Positions 33,720 through 44,523 of a stretch of DNA of 64,000 bases are shown piece by piece. The stretch's first letter is position 1; each line of letters opens with the position of its first letter. The position numbers were made by a program, and so were the translations under genes. The notes under the pieces were generated by a model. That model searched no databases, was not told where the DNA came from, and saw only the letters and a program-made list of their open reading frames with translations. The DNA comes from Drechslerella dactyloides (Eukaryota > Ascomycota > Orbiliomycetes > Orbiliales > Orbiliaceae): NCBI GenBank assembly GCA_020064725.1, contig JAGTWJ010000001.1, positions 4,650,001 to 4,714,000 on the forward strand. The letters run 5' to 3'.

Positions 33720-35648
33720 TCTGGACTGCTTCTTGGATGGTTCTACGACTGACGGAAGGGTCTTGATTGATCTGATGATGAAGGTTGGTTGTCGTCGGTA
33801 AGCTTTTGTCCGGCCAGCAAGCGAATGAGGGGCTTTTGTCAAACAGCAGCACAGAGCACGAGCAGATGAGCAAGCAGGTGGGGATGACGACGGTCGCAAC
33901 GCCCGTATTTATACACACGCTCGCAGAGAGAGGAGGGCAGAGCAGAGCAGCTGTAGTTACCTGGCAAAAGGGAAACGACGCAACGTGCAACCTGCTGTCG
34001 TCTTTTTTTCACTTACGGGATAGAAGAGAGTGGTGTGATGGTTAAGGGGAGGAGGTGGACGGAGACAAAGATGTGATCCCAGTTTCTTGGTTGGAGCTGG
34101 TGGGAAAAAATAAAACATGAACAAAGCTGCTGGCTTCCCTGCAGCAGCAGCAGCAGCAGAAAATTGCTCTGCTTGCCGGGCCCCACTCGAGCAGCGGCCG
34201 CTGTGCCCTGCTCGTCTGCCGGCGTGCTACTGGCCAGCTGCTTCTTGGTCGACGGCCGGTTCCAGCTCTCCGGCCTCGAGGTAAGTCACTTTAGGATGAT
34301 GCATACAGCCATTGCGTCCTCGGGCGCCTAGCTAGCTAGCAAGATGCATACGTTTCATGTATGGCTGTCCATCTGGGTGAGCAATCGCTGAGGCCTGAGG
34401 CCCGCCGTGCTGCAGCTCAGAGAAGTACCCAGTAAGCTAAGCTCATCTCACGGCCAACTCTGCGACTCCAGCTCCAGCTCCAGCTCTGACGGCGTCCGAA
34501 GACGTACGCGACACCACATGCGACAGTTCGATGACGTCTACGTAACACGCTCGCGCCTCGGTGCCGGCGTGTCATCGTCGTATCGATCCTATATAGGATC
34601 GCCATCGGTCTTCAGGCAGCTTTTTTTTCGCCACTGCACTTCGTGATACCCGTATCGATCATGAAACTTTCGGGGCTTCTATCCGCAGCGTGTCCGTATC
34701 ACCTTCTCTGCGTGCCGGTAGGACCCTTGGCCGAGGTATATATATATGTGTGCGCCATCTCAGTCGTCACGCAGCTACCCCACCGGCAATTTAATTTCTA
34801 CTGCACGCGTGGTGCACTGGCTCGGTCTCCTTGTGCATTCGGTTGAGGACAGGGTTATTGGACTCCAGGCATCCGAAGTTTCGGCGTGGATGTAACCACG
34901 AGCCGTCAGCCATGGTATACGCACGCGCATGTAACGACATTGGTACAAGTATATGAGCAGGCGCCATTGCCGCCAGTTCGGATGCTGCGATAGGCAAGTC
35001 GCGATAAGCAAACGAGCCCTGATTCAGAGTTGAATCACATCCTCTTGATACAACGTCAATCTGCCTGTTGGAATTTGAGCTTAATTTATAATCTGTTTTG
35101 AGCGCTGCTCTCTCCGCCTTCTACGTCCACTTACAATCATGAATCGGAATACGGACTAATGTCTCTTATGGCCATTTCAATAAAAATCCGACAAGTTTAT
35201 AAAACTAAGATATATTTGTAAATAAGAATGTGCTGATTATTCGATATTCGTCGGTATCCCCCATGCATGCTACTGCACGTATACTCTCAATGCATGCAGT
35301 CCAATATCGGCGGTAACGGACCTATCAATTCCATTATGTGTACTCGTATACCATATCCGTTTAGCTCCACTCCATCCCATAAACTCCAACGCTGATAAGA
35401 TCCAACTAGCAAATAATAAAGAAGTGCAATGCAGGTGCAATGCGTGTACCTAGCATCCACACCAACCCCTTGATTCAATCCAATGCTCGATCCCAATAAC
35501 CCTGTATATATCTTCACGTCACTCCTAAACATGTGTATGTCGCCTCCCACAAGTTTCATCAAGCCACTCCGGCATAAAATCAACCTGAATGCCAGGTTCT
35601 TATACGACTAACTTGATGCCATGTCAGGGGCTCTGAGCCAGTGCGACC
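33720..35648. other. cofilin upstream region, gene-free
   Basis: 1.9 kb with no supportable gene. It holds the cofilin promoter and leader (minus strand), a CAG trinucleotide run near 34140 and AT-rich DNA after 35030. The frame at 35287-35583 has no motif. Confidence 0.5.
34139..34160. repeat. CAG trinucleotide repeat
   Basis: About seven GCA/CAG units upstream of the cofilin start codon, outside any supported coding frame. Confidence 0.85.
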
Positions 35649-36437
35649 CTACACCTTTGCAGCCGCATCTGGAACCTTGTCATCGGGCTCGCCCTCGACT
35701 AATCCTTCCAAGATCTGTCCGAGCCACAAAGGCCCAGGAGCGGTAAGCCCGTCCGCCCCTAAATCTATAGCATGGACAGCGAAATCCGCCACTCTCTGCG
35801 GTAGAAAGCCGACGAGATAGACTAGGACACCTATTCAATCAAAAATCATTAGTATGGCAGCGTCTCTCACAGGTTGCTCGTATCCGCAATAAGTCATATA
35901 AATGGACATGTACTTACGATACGCGGGTGCCGGTGTGTCACTCGGAGCAGCAGTGAACAGCCAGAAGAAGAGGTACGCATAGATAAGGGACAGCTGAAAG
36001 AGGCCCAGGCCGCACAGTATCGCCAGAACGAGAGAATCAGTCCTCGCACTAGAGGTAACCTGCCATATGAGGCACAAGCCGGAGACGATACATATATATT
36101 CTCGAACCGTCCATCGACTTTTAGTCCGGTCGTGTGGCGTGGCAGCTTGGACGCGGATGCCTCTAATACTTGCGCTTTGCCAACCCCAGATTGTCCAGTC
36201 GAGGCTAGGCCTGAATCGGGCAGGATCTGATAATACTTGACGAGGCCGGGCTGCATCGCCATAGATATTGGACGACGCTTGTAGATGGAAATTTGGAACT
36301 ACGGTCTTCTCGATGGGCGACGGCTTAAGGTCGCAGGCTACAGTCGCAGCCTCGCCAGAAGGCGGGGTCGCCTTCACGGCTTCATCGGTACAGCCGGCTG
36401 GCTTGGGTATATCAGACGGTGGATTGGAAGACGTCAT
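35649..36437 (-). CDS. putative membrane protein of unknown function
   Basis: Two exons on the minus strand, 36437-35918 and 35830-35649, give 233 residues; the intron is GTAAGT...AATAG and joins at phase 1. The start is the ATG at 36437; the frame extends slightly upstream only with a GTG. The N-terminal 110 or so residues are polar and Pro-rich. A segment near 113-130 (ICIVSGLCLIWQV) and another near 135-162 (LVLAILCGLGLFQLSLIYAYLFFWLF) look like membrane helices. A moderately hydrophobic C-terminal part begins VLVYLVGFLPQRVADF and ends acidic. No family is recognised. It shares a divergent promoter with HSP60, which does not by itself suggest function. Confidence 0.65.
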
Positions 36438-36979
36438 TTTTGTACGAAAACGCACGTCTACAGTGTATGATGGAGAGAAATGAGGGAGAGGCTTGAGATA
36501 GAGCAGTCCCCTCTTTGTATGGGATAATCGAGTTACACAGTGCGCGGGAATTAATATACTGGGGGACTACTGGGTTGTTGTAGCGGACTGACGATGCACT
36601 GAGTCGTTGCACTTGGCAGTGAGGAAGGCTGCGTGAAATGCCTGGATACCGAATCGGGAAAGTTTTACGGAGCAAACAGACCCCGCCGACCACACCGCAA
36701 CACGCCGCAACGCACCGCGTTCCGTTTCCTATCAAATTTTTTTCGTTGCTTTTGATTCTGCGACATTCCACCACGCCGTCGAAATTTCTCTCCACAAAAA
36801 TCTTCCTTCTTCCCTCCCTCCGCCCCTCCTCCCCCCCTCGATCCCGTTCGCAGGCTGTCCTTCCGGTATCATTACCATCGCATGCACAAGATTTGATAGA
36901 CGAGCATTCATTCAGCTATCTATCTATCATCTCTTTTCCCGCAAGCTCTAGCACGCCTCTTCTATATTCCATTGTCACC
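36438..36979. promoter_or_regulatory. divergent promoter region, membrane protein/HSP60
   Basis: 542 bases. On the HSP60 side a two-unit heat-shock-element-like GAAATTTC lies at 36781-36788, followed by a long CT-rich tract (36801-36840) of the kind seen before highly expressed fungal genes, and TCTATCTATC near 36915. The heat-shock element is only two of the usual three units, so it is tentative. Confidence 0.4.
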
Positions 36980-38433
36980 ATGCAGCGGGCTCTTGCATCG
37001 TCGGCGCGGGCTTCCTTGCGGTCCAGCCGGCTTCGTCCGGTCGCTGCCGTCCAGCCGAGCTTCCAACAGAAGCGGTTTGCGCACAAGGTACGCTGTCACC
37101 ATTCAATCGTTGCTGCGATTTATTACATTCAAAGCTAACTGGTGCCCCGGCTTCCCGCAGGAATTGAAATTTGGGATCGATGGCCGGGCTTCGCTGCTCG
37201 AGGGTGTCGAGACCCTGGCCAAAGCCGTCGCCGTCACATTGGGACCTAAGGGACGAAATGTCCTGATAGAGAGCCCTTACGGCAGCCCGAAAATTACCAA
37301 AGACGGTGTCACCGTTGCAAAGTACGCCACCCCACTCGCACTTACACAAGTTGATCGGTATATGCTGATCGATATAATCTTCTAGGGCCATCACGTTGAA
37401 GGATCCCTTCGCAAATCTCGGTGCCCGCCTCCTACAGGATGTCGCCAACAAGACGAACGAGATTGCAGGTGACGGTACCACGACCGCCACCGTCCTCGCC
37501 CGCTACATCTTCACGGAAACGGCCAAGAACGTGGCTTCGGGCTGTAACCCGCTGGACCTGCGGAGAGGAACCCAGGCCGCTGTTGACGCTGTGATCAAGT
37601 ACATCCAGGAGAACAAGCGGGAAATCACAACCTCGGCGGAAATCGCCCAGGTCGCCACCATCTCCGCCAACGGCGACCAGCACGTCGGCAAGCTGATCGC
37701 CAGCGCGATGGAGAAGGTTGGCAAGGAAGGTGTCATCACGGTCAAGGAGGGCAAGACCATCGAGGACGAGCTCGAGGTCACCGAGGGCATGAAGTTCGAC
37801 CGCGGATACATCTCCCCGTACTTTATGACCGACGCCAAGTCGCAGAAGGTCGAGTTTGAGAAGCCGCTGATCCTCCTCTCCGAGAAGAAAATCTCCGCCG
37901 TCCAGGACATCATCCCCGCCCTCGAGATCTCCACGCAGACCCGCCGCCCGCTTGTTATCATTGCTGAGGACATCGACGGCGAGGCTCTGGCCGTGTGCAT
38001 CCTCAACAAGCTCCGCGGCCAGCTGCAGGTCGCTGCCGTCAAGGCCCCCGGCTTCGGCGACAACCGCAAGAACATCCTCGGTGACATCGCCATCCTGACC
38101 AACGGTACCGTCTTCACCGATGAACTGGACATCAAGCTCGACAAGCTTACCGCAGACATGCTCGGCTCCACCGGCAGCATCACCATCACCAAGGAAGACA
38201 CCATCATCCTGAACGGTGAGGGTTCCGCCGACGCCATCGCCCAGCGTAGCGAGCAGATCCGTGGCGTCATCGCCGACGCCGCCACGTCCGAGTACGAGAA
38301 GGAGAAGCTCCAGGAGCGTCTCGCCAAGCTCCAGGGCGGCGTTGCCATCATCAAGGTCGGTGGCGCCAGCGAAGTCGAAGTCGGTGAGAAGAAGGACCGC
38401 GTCGTCGACGCTCTGAACGCCACCCGCGCCGCC

Positions 38434-38468
<35 letters not shown>

Positions 38469-38874
38469 GCTGCTCAAGTCGATCGCCGTCCTCAGCGACC
38501 TGAAGGGCAACAACCCAGACCAGACGCTCGGTATCAACATTGTCAAGACCGCGATCACCCGCCCCGCCCGAACAATCGTCGAGAACGCCGGTGAGGAGGG
38601 CAGCGTTGTCGTCGCCAAGATCATGGGCGACCCTAACTTCAACATGGGCTACGATGCCGCCAAGAGCGAGTACACGGACATGATCGCCGCTGGTATCATC
38701 GATCCATTCAAGGTCGTCCGCACCGGCCTCGTCGATGCCTCCGGCGTTGCCTCCCTGCTGGCTACCTCTGAGGTTGCCATCGTCGATGCGCCAGAGCCGA
38801 AGGAGTCCGGTCCGGCAGGCGGCATGGGCGGAATGGGAGGTATGGGCGGCATGGGCGGCATGGGCGGATTCTAA
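36980..38874 (+). CDS. HSP60: mitochondrial chaperonin Hsp60
   Basis: Three exons, 36980-37087, 37161-37321 and 37386-38874, give 585 residues. Residues 1-36 form an Arg/Ser/Ala-rich amphipathic presequence (MQRALASSARASLRSSR...RFAHK) for mitochondrial import. The GroEL core starts ELKFGIDGRASLLEGV. ATP-site and family motifs include VTLGPKGRNVLIE, KDGVTVAKAITL (across intron 2), GDGTTTATVLAR and GGTALL, and the apical domain has TEGMKFDRGYISPYF. The C-terminus is a GGM repeat (five units) ending GGMGGF, as usual. The protein folds imported matrix proteins with Hsp10. Exon 3 codon use is strongly C-ending, as expected for high expression. A 380-codon antisense frame over it is a by-product of that codon bias. 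Confidence 0.97.
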
Positions 38875-39539
38875 ACATGCAGCGCAGCTAGCATCTTAGG
38901 ATGAGTATATACGCACAGCTGCCGGCCCCGCTATCCTCAGCCCGACTGCGGCATCTAGCATTTTGCACCCGGTGTTTCGATATATTTCCTTGCGGCCTAA
39001 TTTTGGACGTCTATATTCATGGAGTTGACGAGCCCGATTTCCACACACACTCGCTACCTCGCCGCCCACCCACCCACCCTCCATTCTCCCTGTGAATATT
39101 CTCTCTGAACGACTCTGCTGTAGGAAATATCTCCACTCTCATCAGCTGTTCTTCTGTTTTGGCGTTCGTGCCGGCGCAGATAGATGTATTTAGTAACCAC
39201 CAAAAGTTTACTTCCCATGTATTATATTATCGACCGTTATGAAGAAGTAGATATCCCGAGCGCACTCTCCATAGCCGTTTAAACTTCGCTAGAACCTGTA
39301 GGCTAGAATACTTGGGAGTTGTAATTGACACGGTTGTGTCGCTACGTGGGGGTGAATACTGCAGCTCTGACAGCGGCTCCACACACGTCAGCGGCCATCC
39401 GCCAATTACCAGCTTTGAGCATCGACTCGCCTGGCTGCATCCTCCAACGTCACCCCACCACAACCAACTGCAAACCAACTTCGCCATCCATCGATTCGTC
39501 ACAACCGCTATATAATATTACAGGCCCCGCCAGCCCGCC
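38875..39539. other. HSP60 3' flank and GET5 promoter
   Basis: 665 bases between two plus-strand genes. CT-rich at 39050-39080 and 39420-39500, the latter leading into the GET5 start. No gene seen. Confidence 0.5.
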
Positions 39540-40337
39540 ATGGCGACGAAAATGTCCGAAGTCGACTTTGCAAAGAACCTCCTGGTCGGCCTATCCTCGC
39601 GGCCGTGCACCATCTCGCCCGACCATGTCGAAGACCCGCGCAAGCTGCCCGCCAGGTCGCTCGTAAGCTGCCTTCCTCTCGGCGCCTCACCCTCTCCCCA
39701 CCGCGTCATACCATATGATATATTGAACTCCGCGTATGAAAGAAATACGAAAATGCTAACTTATAAACCTCAGTTCACACTCCCGAAACTACCCACGACG
39801 ATGGCCAAACCGCGCGACCCCTCCGCACCGCTCTCCGCCACCGTCATCCTGAAAACACTCCGCCCACCACAAATCATTAACGAGTCCCTTCCCGAGACAC
39901 CCCTCACGACAACAATCCAATCCCTCAAGGCGACCGTCACCGAAAAGACGGGCATCCCGTCCGAAAAAATCCGCCTCATGATAAAAGGCAAGATTCTCGG
40001 CGACGCGAAAACGCTCTCGGAAATAGTCGACGACGGCGGGGAGGTTACGATTAGCGTCATGGTAACGGGCGGTTACAGCCCCTCGACCGGTGGTGGCAGC
40101 ACTGCCGTGCCGGATGCGGTGTCGGCGGCGTCGGTGGCGGAGAAGGCGGAGAAGGCGGAAACGGCGGAGGATGTGGTCAAGATGGAGGTTGACAGTGATA
40201 TCGGCGACGTGGTCAAGGTGCTGGAGAGTGAGGCGTTCTGGCGGGATCTGGAGGTGTTTCTGCGGCAGCAGGTCGGGACGGAAGCTGCGGCGCGGGAGGT
40301 CACCCGTATATTCAAGAAGGCGTGGGGCAGTCGGTAA
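39540..40337 (+). CDS. GET5: Get5/Mdy2-like ubiquitin-like protein of the GET pathway
   Basis: Preferred model: exons 39540-39662 and 39774-40337, 228 residues. The 111-base intron (GTAAGC, TGCTAAC branch site, CCTCAG) is a multiple of three without stops, so reading through would add 37 residues with no conserved features. Spliced, the N-terminal part reads MSEVDFAKNLLVGLSSRP, DPRKLPARSL then FTLPKLP, matching the Get5 N-terminal (Get4-binding) region. A ubiquitin-like domain (TVILKTLRPP to MVTGGY) follows, then an Ala/Glu linker. The C-terminal helical segment FWRDLEVFLRQQV...FKKAW matches the Get5 homodimerisation domain. With Get4 it hands tail-anchored proteins to Get3 for ER insertion. 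It converges on CWC27, with 178 bases between stops. Confidence 0.85.
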   Translation: MATKMSEVDFAKNLLVGLSSRPCTISPDHVEDPRKLPARSLVSCLPLGASPSPHRVIPYDILNSAYERNTKMLTYKPQFTLPKLPTTMAKPRDPSAPLSATVILKTLRPPQIINESLPETPLTTTIQSLKATVTEKTGIPSEKIRLMIKGKILGDAKTLSEIVDDGGEVTISVMVTGGYSPSTGGGSTAVPDAVSAASVAEKAEKAETAEDVVKMEVDSDIGDVVKVLESEAFWRDLEVFLRQQVGTEAAAREVTRIFKKAWGSR

Positions 40338-40515
40338 TATTATAATTGTACATAGTCTAAGCGGCATGCTTTTGAAATTATCATATTATAAAGTTATGCT
40401 TCATGGATTAATTATGGCGGTTGTAGCATGCAGTGAATAGGCGTATATGATGTATGCGTGGGTATATTACTATAAATTTCCAATATGTCGCGTAAATCGT
40501 GTCGTGTGTATGGTC

Positions 40516-42180
40516 CTACCGCCTCTCTCTATCCCGCCTGTCGCCTCTAACCCGGTCTCTATCCCTATCTCGATCCCACTCTCGATCTCCACGCCTGTGT
40601 CCGTCCGGCCGGAACGCCGAGGTTCGCGTGCCCCGCCGCTCTTCCTTCCGCCGCCGCTCGTCCTGCAGCACCTCCTTCGTCTTCTCCCACGTATCGATCA
40701 CGACTAGCTCCTCCTCGTTCTTCCGCTTCCATGTCAAGTCCTTCCCTAGTCGATCCCTCTCGAACGTGAGCGTGTGCGACATCCACGAGGCGTCGTTGTC
40801 ATCCTCCTCTTGTCCCTCTGCGGTCTCGTGCCAGTTGCACGACTTGCAGTTCGGGATGAAGTGCAGGTCGCAGACGTTCTGCTCGTCCGCGTCGGGGTCT
40901 AGTCCGCCGCTTTCGGCTTTGGTGGTGTCGTCGTCGATGTTCATCGGGTCGTTGGCGGTGGTGTCGTCGTCTTTGGGATGTTTGGCGGCTTCGGCAAGTT
41001 TGGACTTGAAGCTCGACATGGCGGCGAGGAGGTTGTTTTCGTAGTCGGCATCAGCGGTTGGTGCGCCTCGTTTGCGTTTACGGGCTGGGATGGAGGTTGG
41101 CGGGAGCATGGAGGCCTGCATGGCGAGCAGAGAGGGTTGTTGTTTCTGCTTGGCTTTCTCGTCGGGTGGGGGTGTTCCGCGGCGCTTGAGGGATGCGCGG
41201 ACGGCCTCGATCTTTTCTTTGGTCGCGTCGAGCGCTGCCTTCTCGGGCGGCGGTGACCGCGACCGCGACGGTGATGGCGAGGCTTCTGCCCGCTTGCCTT
41301 TCTTCGACTTTGCCGCTGGCGCTGGGGGCGACTCGACTACCGGCTCCGGTGCCACGGTTGGCTCCGGCTGAACGGTCGGCAGCTCCTCCACGTCCAGAGG
41401 CTTCGATACGAACCGTGGGTCGAACTTCTTCTTCGGCAGCACGGGGGCGGCTTCCTGCTCCCCGTCGTCGCCGTCCGCGAAGGACAGCATCTGCTTCCCC
41501 TTGGGCTTCTTCTTCTTCACCGGCGCCTTCTTCTCCTCCTTCCCCGCCGTCGACACGCGCACCTCCCGCTTCTTCACGTCCTCAAACGGGTTCACCAGCA
41601 CTTCCGCGCCCAGGATCTTCGGCGGGTACCGTGGCCGCTCGCTGCCGGCCGCCGCCTCAAGCTCCAGATTGCCCATCTTCATGACATTGTAGATTGTATC
41701 GCCGACGACGCGACCAAACATCGTATTCTTGCCCGTCAGTTCGGGGGTCTCGCCGAGCGTGAAGAAGAACTGCGAGCCGTTGTCGTCCTTGGCGCCACTG
41801 TTGGCCATGCCGACCAGCCCGCGCCGGTTGAAGCGCAGACGGGAGTTGAACTCGTCGGCGAACAGGCCGCCGTCGTAGATTGCCTCGCCGCCATGTCCGG
41901 TGCCGGTCGGATCGCCACCCTGGATGATGAAGCCGGGGACCAGACGGTGGAAGATCGTGTTGACGTAGTAGTCGTCCACGCAGAGCTGGAGGAAGTTGCG
42001 GCAGGCGAGCGGGCATTCTTTGGTCCAGAGTTCGATTTCGACGTCGCCGGCAGACGTCTTGAGGAGGACCTTGCCGCTGTATTGATATTTAGATAGTTAG
42101 CAGGCAAACGCGTAAAGTCCGAGTGAAATGGGAGGCAGAACTTACGTCGGCTGCGGCTCGATGTTGTAGCTGGTCGCCAT
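40516..42180 (-). CDS. CWC27: spliceosomal cyclophilin-type prolyl isomerase Cwc27
   Basis: Two exons on the minus strand, 42180-42146 and 42076-40516, give 531 residues. The start MATSYNIEPQPTGKVLL is typical of CWC27 orthologues. The cyclophilin domain spans about 12-165: WTKECPLACRNFLQLC, IFHRLVPGFIIQGGDPTGTG (active-site Arg and Phe), GLVGMANSGAKDDNGSQFFFTL and FGRVVGD. A long charged linker rich in Pro, Lys and Ser-Arg follows. A conserved C-terminal block has CNWHETAEGQEEDD and DRLGKDLTWKRKNEEELVVIDTWEK, then Arg-rich RDRDRDRVRGDRRDRERR. It belongs to the B-act spliceosome with Cwc22/eIF4A3 partners in other species. The first exon is only 35 bases. Confidence 0.93.
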
Positions 42181-43026
42181 GTCTGTCTGGTGGACCGATC
42201 GCGAAGCTGGAGTGTGTGGTGGTGAAATGGCACGCGGTCCCGTTTGGCCGAGCTAGACTTGGATTAAGGCCGGGTCTTTTACCAGGCAAAGTCGACCTCA
42301 CCGCAACGCACATTTTGCAACAATTGACTGTGCCCGTCAGTGTTGACGCCGTTCATGACTTCATTCATTCAATTAGACGGGTGGTGAGAGGTATTATTAA
42401 ATGGTAATAGCATCGCTGAACTAAATTGATGATCGCTGTAGAAATAAAAAATTGTCGGGAACAATGTTTCCTCTACGGGTGAGAAATATCTGCCAAACTT
42501 GGTTTCAATACATTGTGTTCATAGAACCATGGTGCCATTGGAAGATCTTAAGAGCGGCTTCAGCGAATAATAGCTACATACGTGTTTGGGGTTTGGATTC
42601 GAGGCTGCAGCAGTTCATAGCGAGGGGCTATCTATCTTCGCTACAGAGATAACTGAATATGGCATTTGAAGCTCGGCGATGAAGATGGGAATCGCATCAA
42701 TGGGATGAGTTGCCCACAGTGTGGCTGGTGGGCAGCCATTCAGCTGCGTCCGAATAGAGCCAAATTGAAAAGGCACGATGCTTCAACAGCAGTCACACAA
42801 CGCCGCAGGCTGGCCAGCGGCGGCTTCGTAGCTATCACGAGTGATAAAAAATTATTACAAACCGCCTCGATCTTTCTTCTTCATCCAAAAAACATCATCG
42901 TACCAAGCAAGCCACCCACGACTACCAAAAAAGTCAGTAGCACTTCTCCATCACCGTCCTCCAGATACTCCCTTGTCCGAGGATATATAATGACACCTAC
43001 TAACGGACATCTACGGGCGATAGACA
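42181..43026. other. divergent upstream region CWC27/orphan gene
   Basis: About 850 bases with no supportable gene, AT-rich near 42380-42460. A plus-strand frame beginning at 42666 runs into the next gene in another frame and has no motif. Confidence 0.45.
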
Positions 43027-44523
43027 ATGACCCCGCCAATGTCTTCCGCCGCTGCCGCCCTCGTGGCCGCAGCTGGCCGTCCCCCCCGCGAATGCGACAC
43101 CACCAGCACCGACCCAGCCCAGTACGTCCGAGAGAAGCACGTTGCTCATCTCAAATGGGTCTGGTGGAGTAGCCCCTACTGCTTTGTCACCGACACCGGT
43201 GCAAAGCTAAACTACCACGACGTTTACCGGTATCGCGTCAAACATGGACGCATACCTGAAGGTCTTGATCAGGGGGTCTATGCCCGATGGATGGCCGATA
43301 AAAAGGCTGTCCTGAAGGTGTTCCCGCCTGGTCCCTTCAACATCGCACCAAAAGGGGCGCCTTCCCAAGCGGAAGCGCCAGACCGCTGGGTCCAACGGGC
43401 GGCTTCCAGCCAGGAAGCCTCCAAGACGTCTCCTGCAATCGCTCGAATCCTCGGCGGGGAGACGTCCCGCGGGCCCGGCGGTCCCCTTTCCACTAACGCG
43501 TCCTCGGCACAGCTTGCAGGTGCCGACAACCAAAAGGTAAGTGGATCCAAGGTGGACGCGGCGTCCAGTGCTGCTGCACCTCCCGATGTGGCCGCGGCCG
43601 CAGCCCCGCCGGCGCAGGGCCTTGGTGGTCCTGTTGCCATTGCGGGGCAGCAGTCGCGACGGCGGAAGGAGGGAGCACAGTCTGGGCCCGCCGAAGCCGA
43701 CGGGTCCGCTGCCCAGCTGGTTCAGGTGGCGACACTTGTTCCGGCTCCAGCGCCTGCAGCTGTGCAACAACAGCAAACCAGCGTACCGCCAGTCATCACC
43801 GCTGTTGCGAGTGCGCCGGTTGTCCAGAGCGGTGCTCCTACCGCCTCTGCTCCGCCGGCTGCGCCCAATAACAGCAACCCAGGTACCGCTCCGTCTGTAC
43901 TCCCCGCAACCACAGTGCAGATGGGGCCAGCTGTTGGAGTCCCCCAGGTCCCTGCAGCCGTTCCCGCGAGCACGGGGACCCAGCCGGTTGCGACAGGTGC
44001 GTCTGTCGTGGCGTCCAATCCCATGGACGTCACGTACACCGGCGCGCCAGTCGCGGCCCTGGCGGGTCCACCGTTGGCTCCGCAGGTTCCGCAACAGGCA
44101 CTCACGCAGTCTCAAGCATCTGCGGGGCTCGTCGCCAATCCTCACCCGTCCGCAGCCTTACCTACGACCCCGATCCTTCAGGTGCCGACGCCCGACGCCG
44201 CGACAGCCGCGTCCCTGCGCCAGTGGATCGTGGCGACAACTGGACGGAGTGACCAGCGCGTCGTACATTCGATAGTTCCGTCAGAAGCATCGAGCCTTCG
44301 GGAAGAATGGAATACCGAAGTCTACCACGTCTTCTGGCCCCATGAATACCTCTGCCTGTTCTTCCCGGACTCGAACGAGGCAGTAGAGTTTTTCACGGAG
44401 GGGGAGATGTGGGAAGATGCACCCAGAGACGCCACCGGGGACGTCATCATGGGTCGGATGTGCGACGTTTCGTGGATGGGCTGCTGTGCGTGCAGAGCCT
44501 TTCCTGGCGGGTACTGCGATTAG
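43027..44523 (+). CDS. orphan Ala/Pro/Gln-rich protein, 498 aa
   Basis: A single open frame of 498 residues from the ATG at 43027. Three parts can be seen. Residues about 25-100 are compact, aromatic and charged (YVREKHVAHLKWVWWSSPYCFVTDTG, YHDVYRYRVKHGRIP, YARWMADKK). About 100-395 is a low-complexity Ala/Pro/Gln/Val linker. The C-terminal 100 residues are compact again, with SLREEWNTEVYHVFWPHEYLCLFFPDSNEAVEFF and a Cys/Gly end, GCCACRAFPGGYCD. No signal peptide, membrane helix or known family is recognised. A donor-like AAGGTAAGT at about 43533 falls inside the linker, so alternative splicing is possible. Two folded ends joined by a long flexible linker suggest an adaptor-like protein, but that is inference. 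It borders the 6 kb gene-free region. Confidence 0.6.
   Translation: MTPPMSSAAAALVAAAGRPPRECDTTSTDPAQYVREKHVAHLKWVWWSSPYCFVTDTGAKLNYHDVYRYRVKHGRIPEGLDQGVYARWMADKKAVLKVFPPGPFNIAPKGAPSQAEAPDRWVQRAASSQEASKTSPAIARILGGETSRGPGGPLSTNASSAQLAGADNQKVSGSKVDAASSAAAPPDVAAAAAPPAQGLGGPVAIAGQQSRRRKEGAQSGPAEADGSAAQLVQVATLVPAPAPAAVQQQQTSVPPVITAVASAPVVQSGAPTASAPPAAPNNSNPGTAPSVLPATTVQMGPAVGVPQVPAAVPASTGTQPVATGASVVASNPMDVTYTGAPVAALAGPPLAPQVPQQALTQSQASAGLVANPHPSAALPTTPILQVPTPDAATAASLRQWIVATTGRSDQRVVHSIVPSEASSLREEWNTEVYHVFWPHEYLCLFFPDSNEAVEFFTEGEMWEDAPRDATGDVIMGRMCDVSWMGCCACRAFPGGYCD

Noticed and set aside
37503..38645. 380-codon minus-strand open frame
   Set aside because: It lies wholly antisense to the HSP60 exon, whose C-ending codon bias removes stops on the other strand. 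The translated protein has no family features.
43207..44145. 312-codon minus-strand open frame under the orphan gene
   Set aside because: Arg/Gly/Ser-rich composition is what antisense reading of the Ala/Pro/Gln gene gives. No ATG context or motif; the plus-strand frame has folded-looking ends.
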